Source of the DNA: Stomorhina lunata
Lineage: Eukaryota; Arthropoda; Insecta; Diptera; Rhiniidae
Reading direction: 5' to 3'
DNA: 64,000 nt
Assembly: GCA_933228675.1 (NCBI GenBank)
Contig: OW121740.1
Coordinates: forward strand, 159,956,486 to 160,020,485
The position numbers and the translations under genes were made by a program. Shown piece by piece: positions 11,041 to 24,806 of the stretch. The stretch's first letter is position 1. Every line of letters begins with the position of its first letter. Below the pieces are notes generated by a model, which was not told the DNA's origin, made no database searches, and saw only the letters and a list, made by a program, of their open reading frames with translations.

Positions 11041-11640
11041 TTATTGTGTTTAATATAAAAATTTTCTATTTAATTTTTTAATATAAAAATTTTCTTTCAA
11101 ATTTTTCAATATAAAAATTTTCTATAAACTTTTTTTTTTGGCTTTTTATCAATAAATTGATCTGTTACATTAATAAATAAATGTAACAGGTTTGGGATCA
11201 AATGCAAATACACTTCTTTTTGAAAAATTTTGTATAAAGTTTTTTAATATAAAAATTTTCTATAAAATTTTTTAATATAAAAATTTTCTATAAAAAAACT
11301 TTATAACCAATTTTATAAAAAAAAAAAAATCTACAAAATTTTTCTGTATAAAAATTTTCTATTGAATTTTTCAATAAACAAATTGTTTATCAAATTTTTA
11401 ATATAAAAATTTTCTATAAAATTTTTAATATAAAAAATTTTCTATAAAATTTTTCAGTATAAAAATTTTTTATAGAACTTTTCATTATAAAAATTTTCTA
11501 TAAAATTTTTCAATACAAAAATGTTCTTTAAAATTTTGCAGTATAAAAATGTCCTATAAATTTTTTGTATAAAAAAAAATTTTCTATAAATTTTTCTTAT
11601 ATTAAAAAAATCATAAAAAATTCGATTTAAATAAAATGTT
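11041..11640. repeat. 28-bp AT-rich minisatellite, right part
   Basis: This continues the 9655-10828 array on the other side of the inserted segment. A second interruption at about 11130-11215 contains a short hairpin: CTGTTACATT at 11162-11171 and AATGTAACAG at 11180-11189 with an 8-base loop. Confidence 0.85.
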
Positions 11641-12003
11641 TATAGTATAAAATTTAAGTGAAAGATTGAGCATCTGATTAATATGTTTAACAGCCTAATT
11701 CATAAAATCTATAAACATATCTTTTATGAATAAGATCTGAACTTTATTATATAATATTAACTTAAAACATGATTAAATTTAAAAATGGGAAAAAATATTT
11801 TAGATTTAAAAAAAAAGAAAAAAAATGCAATAAAATAAAAAAAACATGAACTGGGAATTCGAATTCACAATAGAAGATGGTACAAAAAATGTTAAACAAA
11901 AATAAACAAAAATAATAAATGTAAAGCACAAAAGAAAAACGTTTTACCAGTTATTACAAAATTACATTTAATAAAAAATCAATTTATAAACTAAAATAAT
12001 TAA
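11641..12003. other. Rad60-like gene 3' flank
   Basis: This A-rich sequence lies downstream of the minus-strand Rad60-like stop codon and probably includes its 3' UTR. I see no separate gene. Confidence 0.4.
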
Positions 12004-15000
12004 TTAAGTTTTAATACGCAAATCAACAGCTTCGCCTCCTTCCAAATCAAGATCAGCAGGAGTGTCATTAAATTCCAAAAGCTCACCATCGAAACTATAA
12101 CAAATGTTTATCAATATTATTGTATTATATCAAGTATTTTTAGATGTTTTAAATTCATTTACCTTAATTTGAGTTGTTCAAGGCCAACTTTTAATTCTTC
12201 TGCGCATTTTATATATAAAACACGAAATTTATCAGTTTTCATAAGGTCAATTTGCAAAGGACGCTTCCATTTATCAGACTGAATTTTTAAAACAATTGTA
12301 TTATCATTACGAACTTTTGTGGCAGCTGGAATAGTTCCTGGTGAATTAAAGCGATTCGAAAGAACACGACCGTCTGTAAAATAGATGATTAGTGGCTTTA
12401 GTTGCAGTTTTATTTCTGAATTATATTTACATAGTTCAGCCAATCATTGAATATCTTAAAAATTTTAAATAACAATTTTGCGTGAACAATCGTGTGGTAA
12501 ATATACCACACGTTAGTACCAATATGTAGTTTTATGTACTAAATGCTCGAATAAATGCGGTTTTTAATTTTACCAAACACTTATAATATTTATGCCGTTT
12601 CGACGATATTATTTTAATAGTTATTAGTTATTATGTACTCTACCTCTACGGAATTCTACTAAGTTGAATATTTGTCATTTTAAACCATTCACTAATAAAG
12701 AAAAGCAAATACTCGTATAACAATAATTTTTCAAATGTTTACTCATTTTCAAACGTTTACTACTTCTGCAGGAATTTCGTAGGGAAGAAGTGGGGCTTGA
12801 GACCAATAGTTGTGTATTGGATTTACACAACTATAGTGGACAGTAGGGAAACTGATGAAGTATAATTATTGTACTCGAATAGGGATAACCGGTGCCCTAT
12901 GAAGCCCTTAACATCATGTTATGTTTATACCCCTTGAATCTCTTCATAGAAGGACTGGTCCTTAAGAACATACAAATTTTCTATAAAATTTTTCAATATA
13001 AAAATTTTCTATTACATTTTTCAATATAAAAATTTTCTATAAAATTTTTCAATATAAAAATTTTATTCAAAATTTTAAAACAAACATTTTCTATAAAGTT
13101 TTTCTATTAAATTTTTTAATATAAAAATTTTCTAAAAAATTTTTTAATATAAAAATTTTCTATAAAATTTTTCAACAAAAAAATTTTCTATAAAATTTTT
13201 TAATATAAATTTTTTTTTTTTAATTTTTCAATATAAAAATTTTATTTAAAATTTTTCAATATAAAAATTTTCTATAAAATTTTTCAATAAAAAAATTTTC
13301 TATAAAATTTTTCAATATAAAAATTTTCTAAAAAATTTTTCATTATAAAAAATTTTCTATAAAATAAATATGCAAATTTTCTATAAAATAAATATACAAA
13401 TTTTCTATAAAATTTTTCAAAATAAAAATTTTCTACAAAATTTTTCAAAATAAAAATTTTCTATAAAATTTTTCAATATAAAAATTTTCTATAAAATTTT
13501 CAATATAAAATTTTTCAATATACAAATTTTCTATGACATTTTTCAATATCAAAATTTTCTACAAAATTTTTCAATTAAAAAAATTTTCTATAAAATTTTT
13601 TAATACAAAAATTTTTTTCAAAATTTTTTAACATAAAAATTTTTAAGTAAACAAATTTTCTAAAAAATTTTTAGTATACAAATTTTCTATAAAATTTTTC
13701 AATATCAAAATTTTCTATATAATTTTTCTATAAATTTGTTCAATTTTATAGAAAATATTAAACTCTTGGCAGAAAAGGTAGGTTAGGGATATTCCTGATT
13801 TAAACAGACTATGTTAAGAGGAGGACTGGTCCTTATAGGTTGAACACATCCTCTATCACTGTCTTATAATCCAAAATCAGAGGCTAAAATCTATAGGTTG
13901 TGGATTCTACTAGGAGCCAAGTAAACTGATTACAATAGCTTTTATAATTGGACTCAGATAGCTTAGCTTCCCTTCCCCTTCTTAACTTAATGATTTTTTA
14001 GTTTCTGTGCTGCTCTCTTTTGTTTACACCCTTTTCTATTAAGGAAGGATCACAATGGACCCAGAGGGTCTCCCTGTGAAAGTGTCATTACTTTAAAATC
14101 GCCTTTCAAACCTAACCTAACCTCAACGTTAATTTTCACTCATTTGGAAATACGAACTTTACAAATCTTCAAAATAAATAAAGCTTAAAATATCCTATTT
14201 CATACAAGGTAAAGTTCAGAATGACACAAAATATCTTAACAGATATAATTCTTTTCTAGCTATCTAACGATATAAAATAACGATATAAATTATACTATGG
14301 CAATATTATTAGGTCGTCCCGTACTATAACGAAACTACCCAAAGCATTCCGAAGTTGTCAAAAATTACTCAACAATTTGTGTTGAAAATTTTAGGTAAGT
14401 TTGGGTAGTTTCCTTAAACATATTATATTGATTTAGAAAAAAATATTTAATTACTCACCTATAAAATGAAAGAATTCGTATTTTATCGATTCCGGGGTAT
14501 CGTCTTCCGTAATAAAGCGATCATTAAGATTTAAAACTATATTTGCCGTGCTGATACTTTCACGTTCGGCAAGTTCTTTGAAAATAGGAGCAAACTTCTG
14601 GTATTTACGCAATTTGAATGATTCTGGTTTGCCTTTCCATTTGACCTTAACATTCATTTCAGGATTGTCCTCATCATAGGATGTGTCCAAGGCTCCATTG
14701 GTCTTTGTCTTAGTTTTGTTTGTATTAAATGTGAAAGTCCCCTCGGCTTTCTTTTTGCTGCGAGTTTTTCGACCAGCAGTTACTTCGGTATCCGAATCCA
14801 GTTCTATAACGCCTTCAACACTAGGCCATGGACTGGAAGCTAAGTCTACATAATCAACTAGAGTACTGCGTGCAGCCAGTTCGGACACATACTTACGACG
14901 AGCACGCATGCAGCGTGCACGATTACCGTTTTGTAAAAAGCGTTCCATTAGAGTTAAATTGGCGGTAGCCTGATCCTCCTCCTCCTGTGCCGAACCATCA

Positions 15001-15649
15001 TCTGAAGAGTGTTGCGACGGTGTGCCTTCTGAATCGCAAAAATCTGAAGAAGTATTTGAATGATCTCGAGTATTTCTGGTAGTTTTAGTGGTATTTGCTC
15101 TTCCTTTACCGCGGCCACCACCACCACCACGACCTCTTCCCCTTCCTTTGCCTCGTCCTCTACTCTTGGAAGTAGATGGCTCAATATTTTCTAGTCTTGC
15201 TTCTTCTCTGTCCCCAGCTTTTTTACACGTTTCCAAAGATCTGCGAGATTTTCTTCCCACTGATATCTTATCTGTTGTTTTACTTAAGTTCTCTAGCAAA
15301 GGTAGGGTAGGTGAAATGCTTCCATTTGTCGAAGCCGAGCTTCTTCGTGACTTGACATTTTTCTTAGATTTCTTCTCGGGCGTAACTGACCTGTCTTTTT
15401 TGCCCTGCCTCTTACTGGGACTCTTCTTTGTATTATTGTTTAAAAAGCCATCAAAATCGAAATCATCGTTATCCAAATCCTGGCTATCATTGAGATTGGA
15501 GGTTGTGGTTGTTTCCAAATTTTTTAATTGATCCAAAAAATTTGCTAAAGAAAAAATAAGAAATGTCAAATATTCATGCAATTAAATTTTTTGCACTTAC
15601 TTTTTCTCAAATCTTCCAAGTTTTTAAAAATATCAAATTCTTCGGTCAT
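12004..15649 (-). CDS. Rad60: Rad60/NIP45-type SUMO-like-domain protein
   Basis: Four exons on the minus strand (15649-15601, 15544-14459, 12373-12163, 12094-12004) join in frame to 478 residues. The N-terminal two thirds are charged and disordered, with runs of Lys/Arg and an RGRGKGRGRGRGGGGGRGKG stretch. Two SUMO-like domains follow: one from about residue 310 (VKVKWKGKPESFKLRKYQKF), crossing the exon 2/3 junction, and a second at the C-terminus ending in EFNDTPADLDLEGGEAVDLR. This layout is that of Rad60/Esc2/NIP45 proteins (Drosophila CG4449), nuclear factors that mimic SUMO and help SUMO-dependent genome repair. The 2.1-kb intron 2 holds a 28-bp minisatellite (12965-13745) and an interspersed repeat (13790-14130). 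The gene symbol is assigned by similarity. Confidence 0.85.
12965..13745. repeat. 28-bp AT-rich minisatellite in Rad60 intron
   Basis: Its units are like those of 9655-11640 (AAAATTTT modules with CTAT and TCAATATA spacers). The array sits in intron 2 of the Rad60-like gene. The phrase AGGACTGGTCCTTA occurs just before it (about 12952) and again after it (about 13824), so the array may lie inside, or have been duplicated with, an older repeat. Confidence 0.9.
13790..14130. repeat. Interspersed repeat
   Basis: The part around 14045-14095 (GGAAGGATCACAATGGACC and TGAAAGTGTCA) is shared with 31930-31965. An AACCTAACCTAACC stretch follows at about 14110. Similar sequence is common in dipteran retroelements, but I cannot name the family. 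It lies in the Rad60-like intron. Confidence 0.5.
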
Positions 15650-18522
15650 TTTTACTAGATTTCTTTAAAAATCATGGATTTTCTATCAATTTGTGTATGA
15701 AAATTTTTAACTTCTAACACAAAATATAGCGCAATATTTAAAATATACAACAATAAACTGCACAATAGGGTGGTAGCTTTCTTATTGATGTAAGTAGACT
15801 GACAACAGCGTGTCTACACGTAACATAATTTTGTTGAAGCAAAATTTAATCAAGAAATTATGTATAACGAAAATTTTTTTAATACAAACAAAACAAACAA
15901 AAATTTTTTAGTTAAAATATTTTTATAAGCAATTTTATCACTAAAATGTTTCTATGTTTTCTAATAAACAAAACTAAATAGAAAAAACGAAAAATTGTAT
16001 GTAAAAAATTTTTCTATAGAAATAGAAATAGGAAAATGTTTTGTATAAAATTTTTTCTATAAAATATTGAATTACAAAAATTTTTGTGCAAATAAAAATT
16101 TTCGTGTCCGGAAATTCTAATTACAGATTTGAACTCTTAAGACTTCAGGCATATTGAACACAAAATCTTAGTAGCGCAAGTTTGCACTTCTTAGCGCAAT
16201 TGGCATACAAATTTCAAAAACATACAAAAAATCGAATAAAGCATTTACTTTTTTTTCATATTCGTCTTCTTCTTATTTCGTTTCATTTTACCCAAGTCGT
16301 TGTTTTGTGAAATAGGCACCGTACTTGGGGGATGAATCCATTGCCCTCTAATTTTTTTTTCATTGCTTCTAATAGTACTTAATGTCTGCCAAAATTACAG
16401 CACATTTTCTCCACTTTTAAATTTTTTTCGCATATTTTTCGGCTGCCTCTCATTATGTGCTCAATATGGGTATAACATACGACAGGTGTAAATGACGAAA
16501 ACTTGAACGTAAATTCCTCAAAATACAGGTTTTCGTGAAGCACACTCGAAAATATGTATGAAAATTCCAAACTACCTTGTAAACCGTATTTTTGCCATTT
16601 AACACCTAAAAACAAAAGCGCACCAAAAAATCATTTTTTGCTAAAAAATTTTATGAAGATTTTGAAAATCGTGCAAAAAAGTATATTTTTCTTTTAATGG
16701 TTTAGATAGCAAACTGAGACCAAATCACATAATGTATGAAAGCGATGTTATTTCACTGAAGCATATCGCGAATTTAGCACAAAATTGATCAGGAATGGTC
16801 TTAAAACTTTTCTTTAAAAAAGCTTTACCTTAGATCTAAAGTGCACCAAAATAATTTAAGGATTAATTATTTGATGGACCAAATGTTGAGTCATGTATAA
16901 ATTACCATAATACCACAAAATGACAAAACCCCTAAAAATATCAACTAAATAAAATAAAATTGTTTTTAAATTATTTTTAGAAATTTTTATTTTAACCGTC
17001 ATAAATTCCGAGTGCATCGAGTAAAATCATTGACGCGAACGGATCTTACATTCACTAATCCAACTCCCATATCTTAGAATATTTCCTTAAACTTTCTGTA
17101 TCCTCGAAGAGCATGAGGGTTTTTGGGAAACTTTATAATCTTCTGACTCAGAACTTGATTGTATTTTAACTGGCTTAGTTTCATTAACACATTTTCCTAC
17201 ACTATAAATGTACCGCATTAAAATATTAATGAAACAATGACAAACGAACTAATCCAATATTTTTGTACGTAGCTATGCGGAAATTGTCGAAAAGCTAATG
17301 GCTCTGCCGCCCAAATTTCTCAAAGTGATGGTATTTATACGTAAGTTAAAATCATTTTAGGGAATTTTAGTTGAGATATTGAATATGGGCTGAAAATAAA
17401 AATTTAAAATAATTTTGTAAAAATGTGTCAAAAGTCGCACAAAATTCAAAAAGGTAGCAAAAAGGGGCCATGGAAGAAAAGTCGCCGGTTGCGTCCAGGC
17501 CACCTGAAAAAGTCGCAAATTACGGCTTTAGTCGCATAACGGTAACGCTGATTCAGAAATAACAATATTCATAGAAATTTCAATGTTTCCCTTATTCAAA
17601 ACAAAATTAATAGGATTTGTACTAAGTACATTTCTATGCTACATGTTTACCCAAATCGTGTTACTAGTCAGTTTTTTACTTTGACGAATAAGAATGAAGT
17701 ATATTCCGATCTTTGTTATTTTTATCGTAAATCTTATTACCTAAAGATTTAATATTAAAATAAACTTTAAATAGAGTTGCACAGTATTTCTAGACAATAT
17801 AGTTTTGCTATTTTCTCTTAAGAAAGATACAATAATAAAATACAAACATAACAAATTTGCTCAAAAGTTCTTCCAACGAAAAAATACACAAAAGGTTACC
17901 CCCCAAATTTGAGTGTTTATTTATGTGCCCAAAATTATCAACAATGATTACTTTGCAATGATGCCAATTACAACATTTTTCTAAAATTGTTTGGTACCAA
18001 AAAACCTCCAAAATACACTCAGAAACTAGCTCAGTTATCATTACTAGTTATAAAATTCATGAAAGTTCATTTAATTGTTTTTTCTGCCACAGCTGCGACT
18101 TTCAGTGAAAAGTCGCAATTTTTTTCTAAAAATATCTGGTGAAAATTATAAAAAACTACAAAAAACATCAATATATCAAAAGAAAATGTGTTAAAGAAAC
18201 AAAAAACTTGTTAATTAGTGATTAAACTTTATAAATTATCAAGCAAAGGGACGAGAGATTCAGTGACGTTTAATAAAGTCAAATTAATGCTAATGCTGCT
18301 TTGGAAAGATTTGCACTAACACGCACGCAGAAAAGACCGAGAAAAAGTCGTCTACGGTGTTTTCTTTGCTGTTGTTCCATTCTTTTTTTTCTTTTCACGA
18401 AATTTACCCATACAAATTAAAAGTGAATATACCTATAAGGCAAAGTAATTAGCAATTAAACGCGTGTTATAATTAAACATATTGAATTGTCTCAATTCCA
18501 TATAGAGTAACTAATAGATATA
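15650..18522. other. Divergent intergenic region, Rad60 to EloA
   Basis: About 2.9 kb separates the start codons of two divergent genes. It should contain both promoters and 5' UTRs, but no clear core promoter motif stands out. Open frames at 16379-16615 and 17808-18041 (minus) have no recognisable domain. Scattered AAAAGTCGCA motifs occur around 17428-17540 and 18107. I see no transposon coding sequence. Confidence 0.5.
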
Positions 18523-21500
18523 ATGACCTCCATAGTTGAAGTTATACAACATTATCAACGTAGCATCGATAGCAGTCAAAACAATGAGGCCAGGGTAAGT
18601 TTTCATCTTTCACAATAAATGATGATTTAAAAATGGGGTTTCCATCAGTAAAATGCATCCGTTTATTACTTTTAAAATAATTGTTATATTATTTCGGATA
18701 TACCTTGATTTTCTACAACTGTTTTTGTTTATCATGGTTTTTCCCTATCTTTTTGCATTTCTTTATTTAATTATACCAGCATTGAGATTGCATACTAATT
18801 TCTATTTATGTCATCCATGAAAAGAAAGAGAATCACGGATAAATAATAAATATTCACTTCAGACAACAACAAATTTTAAAAATAACAGAAACAACAACAA
18901 ATTTTAAAAATAACAGAAACAACAACAAAAATGTCATACACAAACAGATGTTTTTTTTCTTGTCAATCATTGGAAAATAAAACATTATACTGTTGTAAAA
19001 AAATGTAGCAACAACATTCAAAACAAAATTATTCGGTTAACCCTCCAGTAACCAACATGTTTGAACTGTAATCGTCAGGTTGATGATTTTTTTTTTATAA
19101 ATATTGCTCCCAAACAAATAGCAAGGGTAAATGACCAACATTTGTTAAAAGAGTTAAAGACAGTGCTAGTTCTTCAATTCCAGCTCTTTTAAACGATGAA
19201 CAGTTATTCACTTACCCGGTTGATAAAGCTAAGTTATTTGCAAGTAATTTACACTTGTCGGAAAGCAATCAACCACTGCCAGTGCTTAAAAGAGTGTCTG
19301 CAACTATGCCCAACATATTTTTTCGAACTCGTGACGTTAAAATGGTTTTAGCGAATTTTAACATGAATAAATCTCCTGCGCCGAATGAAATACCTGGTCT
19401 TGCTCGTCCATTACCCAATATTTTTACCACTTTATACCATGCCGGTGAAAGACCTATATGCTGGAAGGTTGCTAAAATTATCGCCCAAAAGCGATTTGTC
19501 AGCGCCATCCAAGGTAATGGAATGTATGGTCGACAGCCATAACCTACAAAACGACAGGCAGTATGGAATTCTTATCGGTCGCTGTACGTATTACCTTACC
19601 TATCCGAAAAATGGTGCCGTTATATTCACTATTTTGGCGAAAGTAAAGTTTTATCTCTTCATACTTCCAAGGCGTTTGATAGAGTGTGACATGGAGCACT
19701 TCTATCAAAACTACTTGCTTTTTTTTGCTGGTAATCATTTTCTTCATTTATATCGAGCTTTCTCAGAGATCTTACTATAAGAGTTGTTATATATGGGATA
19801 TCATCTGATGAGTTCAAGATTAATTTTTGATGTTCTGGCCATGCAAATTCGGTGGGACTAAACACCTTTATCAACTGTCGAAAAAAGCATTTAAGTGTTT
19901 CGGATTTCTAAAGACATACTTCACTCCGAAAATGGAATACAACTCTCATGTATGGGCCGGTGCTTCAAGGTCTATTTTGGAGCTTCTCAACAGGGCGAAG
20001 CTGCTTATCGTTGACAGTAGGTTAACCAACTATATAGGCCCATTTGAGCATTCGTCGTTATGTTCTATCGTTACGAAATTATGGATCTTATTTCAGAAAC
20101 CTTTACATTTCTTCGTAGTGCATGAGATTCAACAAGGGCTAATGCCTTTGTAGTCAAAGCTTCAAACACTACTCAACAAGATATATGTACACGGTAGTTC
20201 CATTGTCACTTTTAAATTTGAAAATCACTATCTGACATATATAAGGATTATGACATTTGTACTTGTATCATGCTACTTAATCTATCCCCCTTCCCAAATA
20301 TTTTTTAATAATATAGAACTTTTGTGACCGTATTTGACTTGAATTATTGTATTGAAGTGTTATATATCGAAATGATGTGTTATACATCAAAATGTATAAC
20401 AAACGTATCATAAATAATCAGCTCTAAAATAGATCGGTAAAAAACACATTATAAATATTAATGATAAAGAATGCATCGAAATCGGTCAATTTACTTGAGA
20501 GATGTACGTGGTTAACCATAAACTTTTCTAATATACCCTGATATGCATTAACGTATGTATCGTAAACATTTCGAACATAGCCCTGGTATCAATTCAAATT
20601 AATTAAAGAGCCACAAGAACTAAAGTCTTGCACATTACGACAGAAAAATACTTTTGGAATAATATTGCTGAAGTATTCATCTAAATTAAACAACAAATTT
20701 TAGAGTTATTTGTTACTATTAAGAACTCTTGCAATATCAATATGATGCGTTAGTATTCATAAGCTTTTCCAATATGGACCTGATATCCATTCAAAAGCTT
20801 TGTATCTCACGTATTAATCTTAAACTAAGAGCGTATACTTTAAGATCCTAAATTAGGCTCCTAACAATCACTCCCAAATTTTATTGGGAGTGATATTAAA
20901 TTGTTCATATAAACATTGTATGCTATCATCAGTCCATCTGCTTCCACATCATTTTGTAAAATATCTAAACTTATTTGTAATTTAATTTTAGTTACTTCAC
21001 TGCATTAATAAACTCTACAAGTTACCCATAAAAGTAGAGCATCTGCAGGAAACTGGTGTTGGCAAAACTGTCAATTCCTTGCGAAAATTCAATGGTGAAA
21101 TAGGCGTAGCTGCCAAAACTTTGGTTACAAAATGGAAAGCAATGGTTGCAGCCGAAGAAGAGCCAATGGATACTACATCGCAGGCAAATGAAAGTGAGAC
21201 TCATAACGATTCTAACGGAGAAGATGCTACAACTCCTCACGATGAGGAAGAGGATGAAAATCACAATCGCAATAATACAAGCCAGCTGCAGGAGCACAGC
21301 AATAAACATCGTAGTGGAGATAAAAAAGACAAACATAAAGATAAACACAAGGAACGAAGCAGTAGCAACAGTAACGAAAATAAAGAGCATAGTAAACATT
21401 CAACGTCATCATCCACCTCACAACACCATCATAGTAGTGAGAAATCATCAAAGCACCCACACGATAAACATAAATCGTCATCATCTACAAAGGACAAAGA

Positions 21501-24500
21501 CAGTCATCATAAATCTAGCAGCAGCAGTAGCAGCAGCAATAAGGATAAGGAGAGAGAAAAAGAGAAGACCGAACATAAAAGTAGTGGAGATAAGCATAAA
21601 GACCGTGAGCACGATAAGGAAAAGGAACGTAGTGACAAAAAACGAGAAGATAAATCTAAATCTGAAAAAGATCACTCCAGCAGCTCAAAATCTAAGCACG
21701 AGGATAAGCATGGTCATACTTCAATAAAAGATAAGGAACGCTCAGACAAACACAAAAGTTCATCAAAAGATAAGGAACGAACAAAAGAGGTAAGTTGATT
21801 TTTGTTTTGATTGAAAAGTAATTATAATGTCTATATTATTTTATTTAGGAAAAATCTTCATCCCACTCATCATCCTCAAAAGAGAAATCTGAACATAAAT
21901 CCTCTTCCACATCAGCTACCTCTAAATCATCAACCAAAGACCCAGACAGTGCCGAACGTAAAAGACGACACAATTCCGACAATGACACAAATGATTTCAA
22001 ATCTCCACATCCCAAAGTGGCTAAAGTTCATAAACCATCCACATCAACACCTACTGCCAAAGCAGAATCATCCCCACCCCAAGATACCACAGAAGAAGAG
22101 GGAGCCGATGATAGTTTTGATTCGTCTATGGGTGCCAATTTTGATGATGTTTTGGGCATGCTGAATGTGCCGGTTAAAAAGAGTAAAAAATCTACAAAAT
22201 CTCCATCAACACCCACTAGCAGCAGCAGTACATCAAATAAAAGCAATACAACACCTCATAGGCCGACTGCAAGCAGCAGTAGTGTTTCTAACAAAGTAAA
22301 CGGCACACGAGTTGCATTTACCTCAAACCCCTCATCCTCATACTCAACACCTAGTTCTTCAAAATCCAGTACAATGGTGAGTTTTTAACCAAATTCCTTA
22401 AGCTAAGTTAACATTTTTATAAACTCTCACTTTCATTGTAAAGAAACCGGATTTATTGGCACCCACTGCCAAATTGGCACCTTTAGATCCTAGTATTGCC
22501 CTAGAACTGCCAACAATATCTACCAATTACAAGCCCATGCCACTTAATCAAACTGTTATGGATTGTGTATTTAATAATTCTTCATCGTCAAAACCGGTAC
22601 GCACTCTCACAGATGCTGAAGCTATTACTCATGGCATTTCATCGAAAACAATGAGGTTAGTTATTACAACATTTTTTCATAACATTAACAAAATTTTGTT
22701 ATATTTTTTAGGACAAAAATTTATTCTGGTGTTCGAACGGGACAAACATTTCAAGTACCCAGTTTATTTGATATGTGCATAAGAATTTTACAGAAGAACA
22801 TTGATGGTAAATTGATAAATTCAAAAATACAAATCAGTGCAAATTTATAACAGAACTACTTATTAAGGCTATAAAAAAAATCTTATTCGTTAGATTTTAT
22901 ATAGAAAATTTTATACCTTAAAAATTTTTCTATACAAAATTTATATCGAAAATTTTTCGATAAAAATCTTCTATTAAAATTTTCTTCTATAAATAACTTA
23001 TATCGAAAATTTTTCCATAAAAAAAAATTATATCAAAAATGTTTGTATAAAAAAAATTATATCGAAAATTTTTCTATAAAAAATGTATATCGAAAATTTT
23101 TCTTAAAAAAAATTTATATCGAAAATTTTTTTATCAAATATTTATATTGAAAATTTTTCTATAAAAAATTTTATATTGAAAATTTTTCTATAAAAAATTT
23201 AATATCGAAAATTTTTCTATAAAAAATTTTATATCGAAAATTTTTCTAAAAAAAAAATTTTCGATATAATTTTTTATGGAAATATTTTTGATTAAAAAAT
23301 TTTATATCGAAAATTTTTCTATAAAAAATTTTACATTTTTTCTATAAAAAATTTTACATCGAAAATTTTATATCGAAAATTTTCTATAAAAATTTTATAT
23401 CGAAAATTTTCTATAAAAATTTTATATCGAAAATTTTCTATAAAAATTTGATATCAAAAATTTTCTATAAAAATTTTATATCGAAAATTTTTCTATAAAA
23501 AAAATTATATCGAAAATTTTTCTGTAAAAATTTTATATCGAAAATTTTTCTATAAAAATTTTATATCGAATTTTTTTCAAAAAAAATTTTATATCGAAAA
23601 TTTTTTTTATATCGAAAAATTTTTTATAAAAATTTTTTATATCGAAAAATTTTTTATAAAAATTTTATATCGAAAATGTTTCTATAAAATTTTTTTCGAA
23701 AATTTTTCTATAAAAAATTTATATATTCATGTTCGATATTAAAATTTTATATAAAAATTTTGTATCGAAATTTTTTCTATAAAAATTTTATATTTAAAAT
23801 TTTTTAATAAAAATTTTATATCGAAAATTTTTTTATAAAAATTTTATATCGAAAGTTTTTTTTTATAAAAATTTTATATCGAAAATTTGTCTATAAAAAA
23901 TTATATCGACAATTTTTCTATAAAAAAATTTATATTAAAAATTTTTTTATAAAATAAATTATATTGAAAATTTTTTTTAAAAAAATTTTATATCAAAATT
24001 TTTTTTTAAGAAACTTTATATCGAAATTTTTCCATTAAAAATTTTACATCAAAATTCTTTAAAATATCTTATTGTTCTTTTTCTAATTTATAAGCTTTGG
24101 AATATACCGGCGGCGTACCCTTTGAAGTTTTAAGACCGGTCTTGGATCGTGCTACACCCCAACAGTTGTACATTTTTGAAGAATACAATCCTTATTTGAT
24201 GGAAGATAGTGATATATTATGGCAACAGCATGTTTCGCGAACTTATCGTACCAAGAAACGTTTGGAAAACGAATCATGGAGAGAAATGTTCATTGTAAGC
24301 TAACGATTTTTTTTATTCTCTTAATTATGTCATTTCGTTTAATTAAATTCTAAATTCTAGCGTTGTCAAGAGGAGGAAGAACGCAGACTAAGTGTTCTAA
24401 AAGATTCTATAAAAGCATCTCAAAAAATAGCAGCAGCTCCTGTGAGAAAGACACAACTAGCTTTTATTGATTCCATGGTTAAGCCGCCGCGTAATATTCA

Positions 24501-24806
24501 AAAAAGGCAAGAACAATTTGGAACAAAAGCTAAATTGGTGGCCACGCCTGCAGCTCGTGTAGCCTCGCTATCTAGTGTAACACCCAATGCAGCTAAAACA
24601 GGAGATCAAAGACTTAGAGTGGCTCCCGTTATTCGAGATCATGCTCAAGTCTGTAAGTATTACAATAAAAAATCATAATAAGTCTTCGCGTAAATGTATA
24701 ATAATTTTCTTTTAAAACCTTTTCAGCTAATTCAGCAATTCGCAATAAAAAGGCACCACTTATGCAAAAGACTCTGCAATTTATACGTGGTCGTCATAAG
24801 CGTTAA
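18523..24806 (+). CDS. EloA: Elongin A
   Basis: Eight exons (18523-18594, 20992-21789, 21849-22376, 22444-22655, 22712-22806, 24095-24294, 24361-24652, 24727-24806) join in frame to 758 residues. Residues 1-80 form a TFIIS N-terminal-like helical domain (VEVIQHYQRSI, then LHCINKLYKLPIKVEHL). A long Lys/Ser/His-rich disordered region follows. The conserved C-terminal Elongin A domain starts near residue 545, with the Elongin C-binding BC box SLFDMCIRIL, then EYTGGVPFEVLRPVL, and SWREMF before a basic tail. Elongin A stimulates RNA polymerase II elongation together with Elongins B and C and can recruit a cullin ligase. Intron 1 holds a LINE relic in sense orientation; intron 5 is filled by a minisatellite. 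Confidence 0.93.
19100..20160 (+). pseudogene. Non-LTR retrotransposon relic in EloA intron 1
   Basis: Pieces of a LINE RT frame are visible: VKMVLANFNMNKSPAPNEIPG and ERPICWKVAKI (19340-19480), then, after frameshifts, KKAFKCFGFLKTYFTPKMEY and SHVWAGASRSILELLNRA (19880-20000). The latter is typical of the post-RT region of Jockey-like LINEs. The palm motif with YADD is missing. It is in the same orientation as EloA and lies wholly within its first intron (18595-20991). Confidence 0.65.
22880..24060. repeat. 28-bp minisatellite in EloA intron 5
   Basis: The unit is ATATCG, AAAATTTT, TCTATA, AAAATTTT: two A4T4 modules with 6-base spacers, 28 bp in all. About 42 units, moderately diverged, fill nearly all of the intron between exons ending at 22806 and starting at 24095. 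This intron splits the conserved C-terminal Elongin A domain, so the array must be spliced out precisely. Confidence 0.95.

Noticed and set aside
15088..15531. Long plus-strand open frame opposite the Rad60-like gene
   Set aside because: It is the antisense of the Arg/Gly/Lys-rich exon; the sense strand gives a spliced protein with two SUMO-like domains.
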